A DNA stretch of 64,000 nucleotides from Paratinospora sagittata (taxonomy: Eukaryota > Streptophyta > Magnoliopsida > Ranunculales > Menispermaceae), in the NCBI GenBank assembly GCA_035771175.1, contig CM069596.1, forward strand, positions 13,535,001 through 13,599,000. The letters are read 5' to 3'. The notes beneath the pieces were generated by a model. The model was not told the DNA's origin. It saw nothing but the letters and a program-made list of their open reading frames with translations, and did no database searches. Positions 23,848 to 35,719 of the stretch are shown piece by piece. The translations under genes were made by a program, and so were the position numbers. How positions within the stretch are numbered: the first letter of the stretch is position 1; each line of letters opens with the position of its first letter.

Positions 23848-25710
23848 ATAACAGGCCAAAATCATAAAGATACTATTCTCGATGAAGGAAACTCCACCAA
23901 CAGATCACCTCTTTTCAAAAGGGATAACTACCTTCATTGGAAAATTAGGATTAGATTTTACCATAGAGCCCAAGACCTAGAAATGTGGGATGTTGTGATG
24001 AACGGTTGTCCAACACCTACCAAAATTGTCAATGGTGTGACTGTTCCCAAGGAGTTAGATGAGTGAACAACATAAGAAAAGAAAAGAGAGTTATTAAACA
24101 GCCAAGCTGTAAACATTTTATTTAGTAGTTTATCTTGTGATGAATTCAATAGGGTTAGTACGTGTGAAACAACCAAGGAGATTTGGGAGAGACTCGAAGT
24201 AACCCATGAGGGGACTTTGCAAGTCAAAAAGGCTAAGCTTCGAATGTTAGTTGAAGTTTATGAAACTTATAGGATGGAAGAAACCAAAAATATAGCCGAA
24301 GCCATTGCATGGTTCACCAAAAACTTGAATGAGATGAAGACTTTAAGAAAGATTTATGATCAAGAAGAAATTGTTATGAAGTTCCTTAGAGCATTATCTA
24401 GAGTATGGGAACCCAAATCCACGGCCATTGGGGAAGCCAAGAACCTAGCCGAGTATACTTTCGATGAACTTTATGGTTCATGAGTTGAAACTGAAAAATA
24501 ACAAAGCCCAAACTAAGGTTGAGGATAAGGAAAAAAAAACCATAACATTGAATGTAGAAACCAAATATGAAAATACTTCAGAAAATGAGAGTACAGATGA
24601 GGATATAGCTATGTTGTCTAGGAAGTTCAATGAGTTAATTAGGAGAAAAGGAAAGGGAAGCTCAAGTGCTAAAGTCCACAAAGGAAAGAAGTTTGAAGGT
24701 AAACCCACTAAACTCATTTTCTTTGGTTGCAATAAACCAGGCCATGTTAAGAGCGATTGTCCTAACACGTACAAGAATAATTTTAGCTCAAAGAAGAAGG
24801 ACAAGAAAGTGTTGAAAACTACATCGGATGGCACAAGCTCGAGTGAGAGTGATTCGAATTCAGACCACAAAGCAGTTATTTGTCTTATGGCAAACACCGA
24901 AGTAAAATCCGAACCATTTAATGAAAGTATTGATGTTCTTAATTCTCATGTTAGTAATATAGTAAAAACTAAATTAAGTAGAGAAATTAAGAAAACGAGA
25001 AGCTTAAGAAAAACTTAGAAGAAGTTCTTGAAGAGATTGAATCTCAACAGGAGGATCTTTGATTAGCTATCCTTAGATAATGAACAACTCAAAAAAATGA
25101 TTGAAAAAATGAAAAATGAAAATGAGTTGCTTAGAAAGAAAAATGAAGACTTAAATAATATAGTGCTTAAATTTACAAATGGGCAAAAATTATTTGATAT
25201 GATGCTAGGATCTCAGAGATGTGCATTTGATAGAGCTGGTATAGGTCATACTCAAGGGTCAAAGCAAAAAAATTACAATACTTTGCTGACCAAGAGACCT
25301 AAATGTCATAATTGTAATAGAGAAGGCTATACTATATTAAGATGCAATATTATAAATATGAAGAAAAGAAAACTTGCATGGGTTGAAAAGAGTATTTTTG
25401 TTGATGCTAACATGCATGGACCCAAAACAACATGGGTACCAAAATCAAAAGTATTTTATTTCGTGCAGATAAGCAAAAATGGAGACATATGGTATCTGGA
25501 CAGTGGATGCTCAAGACATATGACTAGTGACAAGTCAAAGTTCTTGTGCATGGAAAGGAAGAAAAGAGGGAACGTGACGTTCGGAGATAACAACAAAGGT
25601 GAAATTGCAGGCAATGGAACCCTTGGTAATGATTCTCTTTCTATTTCTGATGTACTGTTTGTTAAAGACCTAAAACATAATCTCTTGAGAATAAGTCTTA
25701 CGTGACAAGG
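23848..25710 (+). pseudogene. gag: Element E gag and protease (broken)
   Basis: The frame equivalent to the gag of element G begins at 23848, but its start codon is ATA instead of ATG. Motifs in order: LFKRDNYLHWKIRIRFY, EMWDVV, KEIWERLEVTHEGTLQVKKA, RKFNELIRRKGK, the zinc knuckle CNKPGHVKSDC preceded by FFG (first Cys missing), a Ser/Asp-rich linker and a short coiled coil. A second CHNC..C pattern follows at about 25305. The protease site is WYLDSGCSRHMT (25491-25526), with the DSG triad. Stops at 24061, 24481 and 25018 and a frame change near 25060 break it. Confidence 0.8.
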
Positions 25711-26086
25711 GTTATGGAATTTCTTTTGAAGCAAATATGTGCATTGTTAGGCATTCTTATAATTCAATTGCATTTATAGCATCCAGACATAAGAATGTAT
25801 ATTGCATTGATTTTGATGATATGGAAAAGAAAAATATTACATGTTTGAGTGCTATATCTTGTGATGTTGCATGGTTTTGGCATAGAAGACTAGCACATGT
25901 GAGTATGGATAACATATCCAGGTTAGTAAAAAATGATCTTACCAAAGGTATTCCAAAATGAATATACTCAAAAGACAAGCTGTGTAAACCATGTCAATTG
26001 GGCAAGAATACCAAATCATCTTTTAAGAGAAAAAAATATTTGTTTACTACTAGAGCTCTTAAATTGATTCACATGGATCTTTTCGT
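25711..26086 (+). pseudogene. Element E integrase N-terminus (truncated)
   Basis: Pre-integrase and zinc-binding region: WFWHRRLAHVSMDN supplies the two His, and LCKPCQLGKNTKS the CxxC. The reading reaches RALKLIHMDLF, where the catalytic core would start with its first Asp, and is then cut by the internal deletion. A stop at about 25959 splits it. Confidence 0.78.
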
Positions 26087-26140
26087 TGTTGTCCAATTCA
26101 TCCCCCCCCCCCCCCCCTATTGGAGATTCATGGGCCAACA
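26083..26140 (+). repeat. Residual 3' LTR tip of element E with C16 run
   Basis: GTTGTCCAATTCAT, a run of 16 C (26102-26117), then TATTGG...GGGCCAACA. It corresponds to the last ~55 bp of the family's LTR, where intact copies have about six C. It is followed by the target duplication TGATG. Confidence 0.85.
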
Positions 26141-26145
26141 TGATG

Positions 26146-27097
26146 CAGTTAAATTAGGAGAAACAAAATAAGGAAAAGTGAGAGGGGTAAATGATGAAGT
26201 AGAGGATGATCCTGAAGAGTTATTAACTGCAGGTATAGAAACAATATGCATTATATTAGAAACAAAATCTTGCAACCAAGCTAGTTTTTTCTTAAGTCTA
26301 GTACTTTGTCTATGTGTAACCTCAGTAGGTGGATCAATAGGTGGGTTAATTGTATTATAATGCAATAAATCAGAATTAGAAATAGAGGGAATAAGAGGAG
26401 ATGTAAAAGGTAAAATAGGGGTTGTAGAAGATGTACTAGTAGTAGAATTAATGTCTTCATCAAAAGAAATATTTGGCAAGGAAACATTAGAAGGATTCGA
26501 TGTTATGTCATGATAAGGAATAATAGACTCATAGAAAATGACATCTCTAGTAATATAAACTTTATGAGTATTGAGATCATAAACTTTGCAAGCCTTTTGG
26601 CCAGGACTATAACCAACAAAAACACATTTAAAAGTTCAAGGAGAAAATTTATCTTTATGAGGTTGAGTGTTAGTGGCATAACAAAGGCAACCAAAACATT
26701 TAAGGGTGTTTTAATCTGGAGACTTTTGATAAAGAAGTTCATAAGGAGATTTCCACTGAAGAATTGAAGTGGGAAGTCGATTAATGATATAAGTGGCTAC
26801 TAATATTGAATCCCCCCAAAACTGTTTTGGTAGCTTAGATTGAAACATAAGAGCTCTAGCAACTTGTAAAAGATGCTTGTATTTTCTTTCAACCGCACCA
26901 TTTTGTTGTGGTGTGTAAACACAAGTCTTTTGGTGAATGATTCCAAATTGAGAAAATAAGGCATGACAATCATTGTTGACCAATTATGTACCATTGTTTG
27001 TTTTAACTGACTTGACTTGAGCTTGAAACTGAGTGTGTATCTATATGAGAAAATTCTTAAGAATATGGAAGGTTTGGTGTTTGGAATGAAGTAAAAA
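26146..27097 (-). pseudogene. Element C integrase core, C-part and linker
   Basis: On the minus strand from 27097: TFHILKNFL, VKTNNGT then a stop, then HALFSQFGIIHQKTCVYTPQ, QNGAVERKYKHLLQVARAL, WGDSILVATYIINRLP and SPYELLYQKSP. The catalytic Glu is in GAVERK. The second Asp position (normally RTDNGTEF) reads TNNGT, so Asp is replaced by Asn. The downstream Ser/Thr/Pro-rich linker (NSTTSTSSTTPIL, RQSTRLKKK) leads to RT beyond element E. Confidence 0.82.
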
Positions 27098-29712
27098 TGT
27101 AACGCTCGTACCTTAGGATGATGTCATTTTGACCTGTAGAGTACCCGTATACGTATTTTGATGCTCGACGCGCATAGGTTCGAGTGTTTTTGCATGCTTT
27201 TATGTTCGGTGTGCGCATAAGTTTCAAAACGATCGGAGACCTTTCGGCATCAAAATGTCAAAAATCAGGTTCGGGGGCCAAGGAGCTCGCTCTTTGCATT
27301 GATCAGAGGTAAAAATGGCCTTAGTGCATGGAGGGGGAGCACACTCCATGGGCATGGCCGAACTGATTTTTTTATCAATCTCTAATGGAATGCGCTCCAT
27401 GATTGGAAGAGCGTGCTCCTTGAAGACTTTTTGAAAATTTTGAGACCACCAGCTAGGTGGAGCGCGCTCCATGATTGAAGAAGCGCGCTCCATGAAACCA
27501 AAATGCAAAAAATGAGATTTTGGGCTAATGGAGCGCGTTCCATCATCCAAGGAACGCACTCCATGCTGGGAAATCTGAAATTTCTAGTATTTGGCAGATT
27601 TTTCTTGTGGGCCCAAAATTTTCTATAAAAGCAACCAACACTCTATTTTCGGCACACTTGCTCATTTTTCACTTAGAAAAGAGGAAAAAGAGCTTGGAGA
27701 AGAGGAAAAGCAGGGGAGAGGAGAAAAAGGAGGAAAATGTTAGGGTTTGGGTGATTCTTCCCCAAATTCCCTCTAAGGTTTGCATTTCTTCCTCATTTTC
27801 TTCCTTCTATCTCTTTAGCATGTGTATGCAAGCTTTCTTTTGACCTAGGGTTTAGTATGAATCCCAAATTTTGTGGGTTCTTGACCTAGGGTTTGCATGT
27901 TTAGGCTATTTTAGGCTTGTTTATGATGTTAATGGTCTTCCCTAACCTAGAACAACACCTAATGATGTGTTTCCACACATGAATCCCAAAATTTGTGGAG
28001 GGTGGTGGAAGAATACATCTAGGAGTTAGGCTTTGCATGTCATATATGTATGATTAGAGGCCATGGGGAACCTATTGATGGTGAAACCCCCAATTTCTAG
28101 CAAGAAATTGGTAGGGTTATGTGTATTTGACCTAAACCTAGATTTTGGACTTAGGATTTGCCATTGGACTTGCAAGTGATACATGTTGAATAGATGGGTA
28201 AATGTGGATGTGTAGTAGTCCAATTTACTGATCTTGATGGCTAGAAACCCTAGGTGTAGTGCAATTTTGGCCTAAGCCATGTAATTTGGAAAATTGCAAT
28301 GAATTTGGGGATTTGCCCAAATTTGAGGATTTTGACCTAGTTGATGTCAATTGATCAAATTGACATGAAATTAGTCTAATTAACCCTATTTATGATTGAA
28401 TGCCTTGTATTATAGTGGTTGGATCAACCTATTGCATTCAATTGGGTTAAGTGGGTTAATTTGGTATTAAATGGTTGAATTGAGCAATATGGAATTGGCT
28501 CATGTGTATGAACATTTTAAAATCTTAATTGGCTTTTGTATTGGGTTTAAACATAGTTGTTTGGCACACTTTTGGACTGATTTTCAGTATTGTGTGAACC
28601 ATGTATGTTGCGGGGATTATGGTTGATCTAAGTCACCCAATTAAGTCAATTGAAGGTTGAGGTGCTTAGAAGTGTGTTGGTGCATTCTAGTGGTTGGAAT
28701 TGGATTGGCTAAGTCTAGCCAATTAAGTTGTGAGTGTTTCTTTACTTGTGATTTCTATATGTGGCATTGTAGTATAAATGAGTTTTTAAATGCTTATCTA
28801 ATGTAGTACTCATGATTTAATAGTTCATGAAATGAATATGAGCATAGTCAGTTGGGAAAGCAATGTGGGTTGGATCTCCTAGCATGGGATTCTCTTTTAG
28901 GGAATTCCATTGATGCTAGATGGTGATCCCCAGTTGTGGACCTTGCAAAGGGTTTTATGGCTTGTGTAGATATGATCGCCTAGACATGGTATATGTCTCG
29001 GTGGGGTGATCTTTTTAGCTATACGACCCCAGAAATCCTATCAGATTACGAGTAAGAGGTTGATCTGGCAAGGGGTGTCGTGCACTCTTACCTTTGGATT
29101 GACACTTACTCAGGAGGTGTCTAGGATTGCATGTGCATGTTTATAAATGATATGCATTGTCTTGATTATGACATGCTGCATTATATTTGGCATGGATGTA
29201 TTTTTTTTTATATCCATGTTGTTTAAATGGTTTTAATGACCTTGAAATGTTTTATCTAAATGCATATTTATGTTGTCACTTGTAGAAAACATTCACTGAG
29301 CTTGTTGTAGCTCACCCTCATCCTTATATTTTCAGGATCGGATAGGAAGGGGAAAGGGAAAGCTTAGCTGCGGAGCGTTTCCTTGTATTTTGTGACGTAG
29401 GTGTTTAGTATTTTTTCGCATTTATTTTGATAAATTGTACTATGTAACACCTAATGCTTATACTTAACATCTAGATGGATTTGTACTTATGGTTAAGTAT
29501 AATTTTTGTACTTTTGAATACTATGGACTTTGAGAAATTTTCTGGTTGTCATTTTGGGTATGTTTTATATTGATGATCTTATTTATGTCTATATGTTTGA
29601 TGTTGTTTATTGGGTTTTTGTGTATGGTTATAAGGCTTATCGGGACGCCATGTATATCGAGGGAGGATATACCCGAGGTTTCGTGTCGGTCATGATGTCA
29701 AAGATCGTGACA
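27098..29712 (+). mobile_element. Solo LTR F (gypsy/chromovirus type) in element C integrase
   Basis: Starts TGTAACGCTCGTACC and ends ...AAGATCGTGACA, flanked by AAAAA on both sides (27093-27097 and 29713-29717). At 2615 bp it has no coding sequence. Features follow plant gypsy LTRs: TATA (TTCTATAAAAGC, 27620-27631) and a purine-rich leader, then long AT-rich U5-like sequence with CATTCACTGAGCTTG...TTTTCAGGATCGG near 29290-29340. A palindrome array (GGAGCGCGCTCC-like) lies at about 27284-27565, just upstream of the TATA box. Element C resumes in the same integrase segment on both sides. Confidence 0.82.
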
Positions 29713-30171
29713 AAAAAGTCCAAGTAGCTCGGCTATAGTCATCAATAATAGTAAGTACATAGTGTGCCCCTGATAATGATTGTTGTTTATAACGACTCCA
29801 AATATCTAAATGAATCAAGTCAAAGTTTTAGCAGAATGAGTATGACTCCTAGGAAATGTTAATCTATGTTGTTTTGACAAAGAACAAACATCACATGGTA
29901 TAGTAGAAATAGTTGAAGAACAAGAAAAAAAATATAAATGCTTTAGTACTTCATAAGAGGCATGTCCAAGTCTTTTGTGCCAAAGCAAATGAGAAAGCAT
30001 TGAAGATTTATTTGCATTACATGATTCACTACATGTAGTAGAAATGAAGGAATTAGATGAATTATTTTGGAATATTGAGCTATGTAATGGATATGTATTA
30101 CAGGAAGGTAAAATAGTAATAGAAAAATAAGATTTGTCCAAAACGTATAAACCTCTTGCAACTTTACCCAC
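29713..30171 (-). pseudogene. Element C integrase zinc-binding domain
   Basis: Minus strand: LLWHKRLGHASYEVLKHL then CDVCSLSKQHRLTFP, the HHCC module of copia integrase. The core start (DDYSRATWTF-like, about 29745-29715) is cut by solo LTR F. The reading is open from 30171 to 29815, then a stop occurs. Confidence 0.8.
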
Positions 30172-30248
30172 TACTAAACACCTTTCGGTCTTCAGATCTT
30201 GTAAAACACAATAGTTTGGATAAAAAATTATCTTAATACTGGAACATG

Positions 30249-30524
30249 TTAGGCATCTTTAAGCATTATTTTTGGATGAAGTGTAACATGGCCACTATGT
30301 TGAACATGTTTAATTGAGCCATCAGGAAGATGTACTAGTATAAGGTCACGTACTAAGGATGTGTTTTCAAGAAGGGAAAGATCTTTGCACATATGATTAG
30401 ATGCTCCAGTGTCTACTATCCAAGCACTAAAATCTAACAAATCAAGTGTATTCAAAGCAAAAGTATGAGTCATACCTGCAAAACCAGCTATATGTGCAAA
30501 TTTGATACTATTCCCACCAACCAC
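30249..30524 (-). pseudogene. Element C aspartic protease
   Basis: The minus-strand segment AWIVDTGASNHMC carries the D-T-G catalytic triad of copia proteases. It is followed by LVHLPDGSIKHVQHSGHVTL, the usual downstream strand pattern. It continues in the same general frame toward integrase but is separated by stops. Confidence 0.85.
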
Positions 30525-30604
30525 AGATTTCCCTTTGATGGCTTTTGCGATTTCTTGTTGTACAATTCAGCTATGTCAAACCTGTCCCTTTATCACTTTC
30601 CAAC

Positions 30605-31583
30605 TCATTCACCAAATTGCGAGGTGTATCCACCATATTTTCCATTGCCTTCTTTACTCTTCCTTTCTGCTCCTTGAGCTCTTTTATACCATTCTAGGTA
30701 AGCATGCAACTTGAAGCATGTTTCCTTAACATATCCACTAACATTGCAATGATCACAATGTCTATCAATTTTTTTTTCCATTTTTCTTAGAAAAACCAAC
30801 TCCATCTTTCTTGAAGTTCTGTGTTCCAACAATCATAGCATTGTTGTTATTGTTATCAGTAAAAGAAACTCGTACCCCCATTTGTTTCTCAACTCGTAGA
30901 ACCAAATAGTAGGATGTATTCACACTCGGTAGGGGACTGGTCACTAGAATTTGATTCCTAATATGATCAAATGTGTCGTTTAATCCCATAAGAAATTGCA
31001 TTAAATGATTGCACAAAGTTATATCAGCTACCTGTTTTGCTGCGCCACATGTGCATTACAAAATAAGTACCGAGCATGTAAGCTCATCCCATAACTTCTT
31101 CAGCTTCATGTAATACTGTGCTACAACCATATTTCCTTGAGAAATTGAGTTAATTTCCCTTTGCAACTAATACAACAAAGGTCCATTAGACTCTCCAAAT
31201 CATTCTTCAAGTTCTTTCCACAACTCTCTGGCTTATGTTGTATAAAGCAAGGCTTCAACAATATTTTTAGAAATCGAATTCAAAATCCATGAAGTTACCA
31301 TATAGTCAACTATGCTCCATTGCATAAAATCGGCGGCATCTTCATTCTGCATCTTAATCTTTCCATTTTCAAAACCTAATTTCATCTTTGCTCCAAAAGC
31401 AATCTTCATTGATCTACTCCAAGAAAGATAGTTATTCCCTGTTAATGGATTGAAAACCAAGATCATCCCTGGATGATCCAAATTTCGTAAATGCAATGGA
31501 TCACCATTTTCGTATGCCCTAGCTTCTTCAACCGCTGCATTTCTGCCTGATCTCGACATTGAGTTTCTTGACACCTCCGTCAT
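30605..31583 (-). pseudogene. gag: Element C gag with zinc knuckle
   Basis: Starts at ATG 31583. The segment DPLHLRNLDHPGMILVFN then LTGNNYLSWSRSMKIAFGAK and KLGFENGKI matches the copia-type gag N-domain (Retrotran_gag_3). The UBN2-like part continues at 31016 (LMQFLMGLNDTFDHIRNQIL). A CCHC-like knuckle, CDHCNVSGYVKETCFKLH, lies near 30755-30710. Frame changes at about 31233, 31016 and 30780 break the ORF. Confidence 0.82.
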
Positions 31584-31911
31584 TATTGCACGAAAAACAT
31601 AGATCTATCTTCATATCTTAATCAAAACTCAAAACCCAAAAAAAAAAGGCAATCCCAGATCGATTGCTCAAATCTTTATTCACAAACACCAACACAATTC
31701 CAACGATCCAGTAAAAAAGAAGAAGATTATAGAAAGAGGTAGACCAGCAGAAAAACCTAAAAAACCTTAGAGATCTACTGCTTTAGAATGCCAAAACCCT
31801 AGCAAAGGTCCTTGGACGAACATCAATCATTGAGCAATCTTCGAAAGCTTGTGATTGATGATTTGTAAGAGATTATGAATTTGTTCCTAGAGATTTGTTG
31901 CTCTGATACCA

Positions 31912-32165
31912 TGAATAGATGCCAAAAAACCATATCTAATAAATGTTCTTTCAACAAGAACAAGCAAGAAACAGAGCATACATTTGCAGAGTAAAGTAAA
32001 ATAAACGAAGCTGTTCCCATATCATTAAAGCCTCTGTTACACTCAACTATTTATAAAAAAGAAATAATAGACAGTTTCTTGTTATAAACTAACTAACTAA
32101 GTTAACTAGAGTTAACTAATCTAATTAGTTAGCTAATGCGGTTAATTAGAACAAGAAGTTGTACA
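31912..32165 (-). repeat. 5' LTR of element C (254 bp)
   Basis: Sense (minus) start TGTACAACTTCTTGTTC at 32165, end ...GGCATCTATTCA at 31912, directly followed by primer site TGGTATCAGAGCAACAA (31911 downwards), complementary to initiator Met tRNA. TATA motif TTTTATAAATAGTTG near 32060-32046. No palindrome array is present in this short LTR. The partner 3' LTR is not in the window. Confidence 0.85.
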
Positions 32166-33062
32166 TTTACCATTTCTTTAGATATAGCTTTGTATGGACA
32201 AGGTTTTATTGGATTCTTTGATATATATATATATATATATTGGTGGCATCTTATTGCTTTGTGAGTTTCAATTCTACATTAATAACCTCCAATAACACTA
32301 ATGTTATTTCTAGTTCATGCAATGACATGCTAGACTAGAACAAATTGGACAAAAGAAGATGATTTGGTCAACTAGAGAAAGTCTTTTGGATCCACTCTTC
32401 GGTGTTAATATTCCTAGATGTGAACATTGTTTAGTTGAAAAGTTTACTAGAAAACCATTTGAAAAAATTGGTGCATGTGAATGTTCTCTTAGAGTTAGTC
32501 CATTTTGATATCTACTAATCACTTAATGTGAGGGCATGTTTGAAGCCCCTTATTTCATTATATTCATATATGACACACCATACGGTTATGTTTATTTCAT
32601 CACACATAAATCTAAGGCACGAGATTACTTTAGAAAGCTTATGCTTGAGGTTGAAAGCCAATTACATAAGAGAATTACAATCATTTGGACAAACAACAAA
32701 AGTGAGTATTTATATAAGCATTTTTAGAAGCTTTTGTGAAGAAAAGGATATTAGTAGGTAATTGATAATTCTTTTTATTCCATAACAAAATATCATAGCA
32801 AAAGGAGGAAATCATACCCTATAAGAAATGGTAAGATCGACAATGACACATGAAAATGTCTTTTATACATTGGGGAAACATAATCTTGACTACTATCTAC
32901 ATCCTCATTAAGGGTGCCTTTAAAGTTTTTCTAATACTCGTGATGAATTGTGGATTGGAAGAAATCCTGACCATTCATTGTCTTCGACCTTAGAGTTTAA
33001 TACATTTTATCCATGGGTTTTTTTAAGGGTGTTTATATAAGATACTTTAAGCATGTCAAGGG
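32166..33062 (+). pseudogene. Decayed copia integrase fragment H, left part
   Basis: From about 32330 the plus strand reads RLEQIGQKKMIW, SLLDPLFGVNIPRCEHCLVE and KFTRKPFEKIG, the end of the zinc-binding domain and start of the core. After frame changes, YGYVYFITHKSKARDYFRKL and ESQLHKRITIIWTNN follow. The core is out of frame repeatedly, and Asp/Glu positions are hard to place. 32166-32330 shows no gene, only a TA run at 32221-32240. The fragment resumes after element D. Confidence 0.65.
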
Positions 33063-34671
33063 TGTTGGGTTTTTTATAACCCCAATCAATCAATCTAACA
33101 CGCAAAGGAAACATACAAATGATAAATCATATAATCAATTTAACGTGGTTCGGTCATTTGGTGCCTACATGCATAGGTAGAGAAATCAATATATATTCTG
33201 AAGAAATTATAATACAAGAAGGCTATCCTTCAGTAGTCACCTTTTGTCACACACTCAATCACTTATAATCTTTCAACCTTTAACTCGTTACTCAACCACT
33301 CTACCACACTTTAGTCTGAATTATTTATCTCATATTTATAATGAATAAATTAAACTTCCTATTCAACACAAACATACTAAATTTAGAAATTTAATATAAT
33401 AAAAAACCCAAATATTAGAAACCTATTCAAATTAACACACTGTTTTATTTTACTCATTCTCAAATTAGACACTTTCTATTTGAATTCGAACCAAAATCCC
33501 AACAATGTCTACCTTAGTTAAAACTCCAGTAATCAATCTTCAATCTTCATTATAACGCGAAGGAATCTCCAATCACGAACAATCATCTCTCGATTGATCA
33601 TTCAAACACTCACTCATGCCCTTGAGATGCAACCAATCCATCTGTTTTCAAGGCATGACTCGAACAATCATCCAATCAACCTATCAGACAACCATCTCAA
33701 ACCTTTGAGATGCTAATCAACTAATCAATCTTTGCAATATATGAAAACGATCATCCAATCACTCGTCCACATAATCATCTTATTCTCTTAAGATGTCAAT
33801 CACCCAATCAATCTTCGCACGAAGCGAACGAACATTCAGCCAATTATTCAATCTATAATTGCTCAATCACTCAATCTTCACAACACTCCACCACTAACAA
33901 AACGTTCCATCTTTTGATGATATCAGGCAACAACATCACTAGATCAAGGCATGTTAAACACTCCACTCTCTCTTTCACTTACTTTGCCCACCTAATGCGT
34001 TTTCCTTCTAATATTTGACATTCTACAAGCTACAAAGATACGAAATCAGCCCACGGCTAAGGTGCACCACTAATGGTAGAGGTACTCGGTAACAATCACC
34101 CAACATCAAAACAATCCAAGATGCATAAACTCACAACAACCATAATTCTCAACAGCAGTATTGTGTTGCAAGTTTGATCTGGCGATGGTTCCATAGCAAT
34201 CTTGATCGAAGTTGGCTTTGATACCAATTTCTTAGGTTTTTTTAACACCAATCAATCAATCTAACAAATAATGAAAACATACAAATAATAAATCAAGCAA
34301 TCACACAATCAATTTAACGTGGTTCAATCAATCGGTGCCTACATCCACAGGTGGAAAAATCAATATGTATACTGAAGAGATTACAATACAAGAAGGCTAT
34401 CTTTCGGCGCTCACTTCTTGTGATCACACACCCGATCACTTATAATCTTTCAGCCCTTAACTCGTTATTTGACCACTCTACCCACTTCAATCTAAGCTAT
34501 CCATCATATATTTATAATGGATAAGTAAGTTAGTAGACTTCCTATACAATACAAACACAATAAAATTAGACATCTAATATAATTAGAAACCTACTCAAAT
34601 TAACACACTTTCTATTTTACTCGTACTCAAACTAGACACTTTCTAATTGAGCTCGAACCAAAATCCCAACA
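33063..34671 (-). mobile_element. Element D: small non-autonomous LTR element (TRIM-like)
   Basis: Two LTRs of about 442-444 bp (33063-33504 and about 34228-34671) share TTTTTTATAACCCC-like starts, CAATTTAACGTGGTTC, ATACAAGAAGGCTATC and the end AAAATCCCAACA. The internal 723 bp has no coding potential. A primer site TTGGTATCAAAGCCAAC (minus) touches the right LTR, so the element lies on the minus strand. Flanks AAGGG (33058-33062) and AAAAG (34672-34676) could be a duplication with two G-to-A changes. It splits the copia fragment H, whose reading resumes on the other side. Confidence 0.75.
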
Positions 34672-34990
34672 AAAAGTTGGGTCCTTGTCTAATGGCGAGA
34701 AAATGGTAGGATACTTAAGATTGAGTCGTGAGATGTTGAGTTCATCAAGGATGTATTCTCAAGTAGGAAAAAGTTTTAAAGACCTTGGGAATACTATGAG
34801 ATGAAGCCTCAAAATGATTCTAATTACATACCTCCTACTTCACTCGGTGAAGATGGAGGGACTGATGTCTCTATTAAACTAATGGTATTAGCTCATGGGA
34901 GCGTTGTACCTAATGAGGAGGAAGATCTCGAGCATAGAAGAAGTAAACATAAATTAATACCTCATTATTGATTAGAAATTGAGGGGAAAG
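34672..34990 (+). pseudogene. Decayed copia fragment H, right part (post-integrase)
   Basis: The plus strand reads LGP, then ES*DVEFIKDVFSSRK and, further on, a Gly/Asp/Glu-rich linker (LGEDGGTDVSIKLMVL). The ESRDVxFxE motif is typical of the region between integrase and RT in copia elements. Nothing recognisable follows 34990. Confidence 0.55.
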
Positions 34991-35679
34991 TGTTCATGAT
35001 TGTTTCTATAAATGATAATGAGCCGGCCTTCTATGTGAGGATGCACTCTCACTGCTTGCTTGCTCGCTCTTTTATATTATACATTGTTTTGTTATGTAGC
35101 CAGGTCAAAACCAGGTGACATTTAAGCTCATTTTAGGTCGTTGACTCTTGATTCTAATCTATTTTCTTATTTTATTTTTATTTTCTTTTGAGTCATGCTA
35201 GTGGTTGACACATTACAAAAAAAAAAAAAAAACTACTTTATTGAGGAAAAGCCTCTACAGTAACAATATCGATGATAATAGGAAAACACACAGTAATCCA
35301 TACCTAAAGCAAATTGGCGTAATCTGAGCTGCAGTATTACTTTCTCAATTTACCGCTTATTCTACACAACAAAGATCATTGCATTTTTAAGAAAATTAAT
35401 TAAAATTTTTTAACATTTGCTGAAATTAAAATTTCAAATAAATTAAAGATACAACCAATATTATTATTTTGCTAACATGTATTAATTTGTTTATATTATC
35501 TACTAGAATATCCTTTTTTGTTAGAATTAGAAAGAGAATAATAAAATGTTATGGTTGAAAAAGGTTAAAAAGAGACTTAGCATCTAAAGTCAGGTTAGAA
35601 ACAAATTAAATACTGTATTAACGATATAACTAATTGTAAAAAACAAAAGATAATTATAAGGTCAATTTGAAACACTGAC

Positions 35680-35719
<40 letters not shown>

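Larger units (their letters stand above)
22165..26140 (+). mobile_element. Element E: internally deleted copia (SIRE-like)
   Basis: Plus-strand copia inserted in element C, bounded by a perfect duplication TGATG (22160-22164 and 26141-26145). It keeps a whole 5' LTR, gag, protease and the start of integrase. At about 26083-26086 it jumps from the integrase motif HMDLF straight into the last ~55 bp of an LTR. The rest of integrase, RT, RNase H and most of the 3' LTR are absent. The join falls in a shared TTCG, suggesting microhomology repair. Confidence 0.88.

Noticed and set aside
35217..35233. A17 run as the tail of a retroposed gene copy or SINE
   Set aside because: No coding or SINE promoter-like sequence precedes it, and no flanking duplication is visible.
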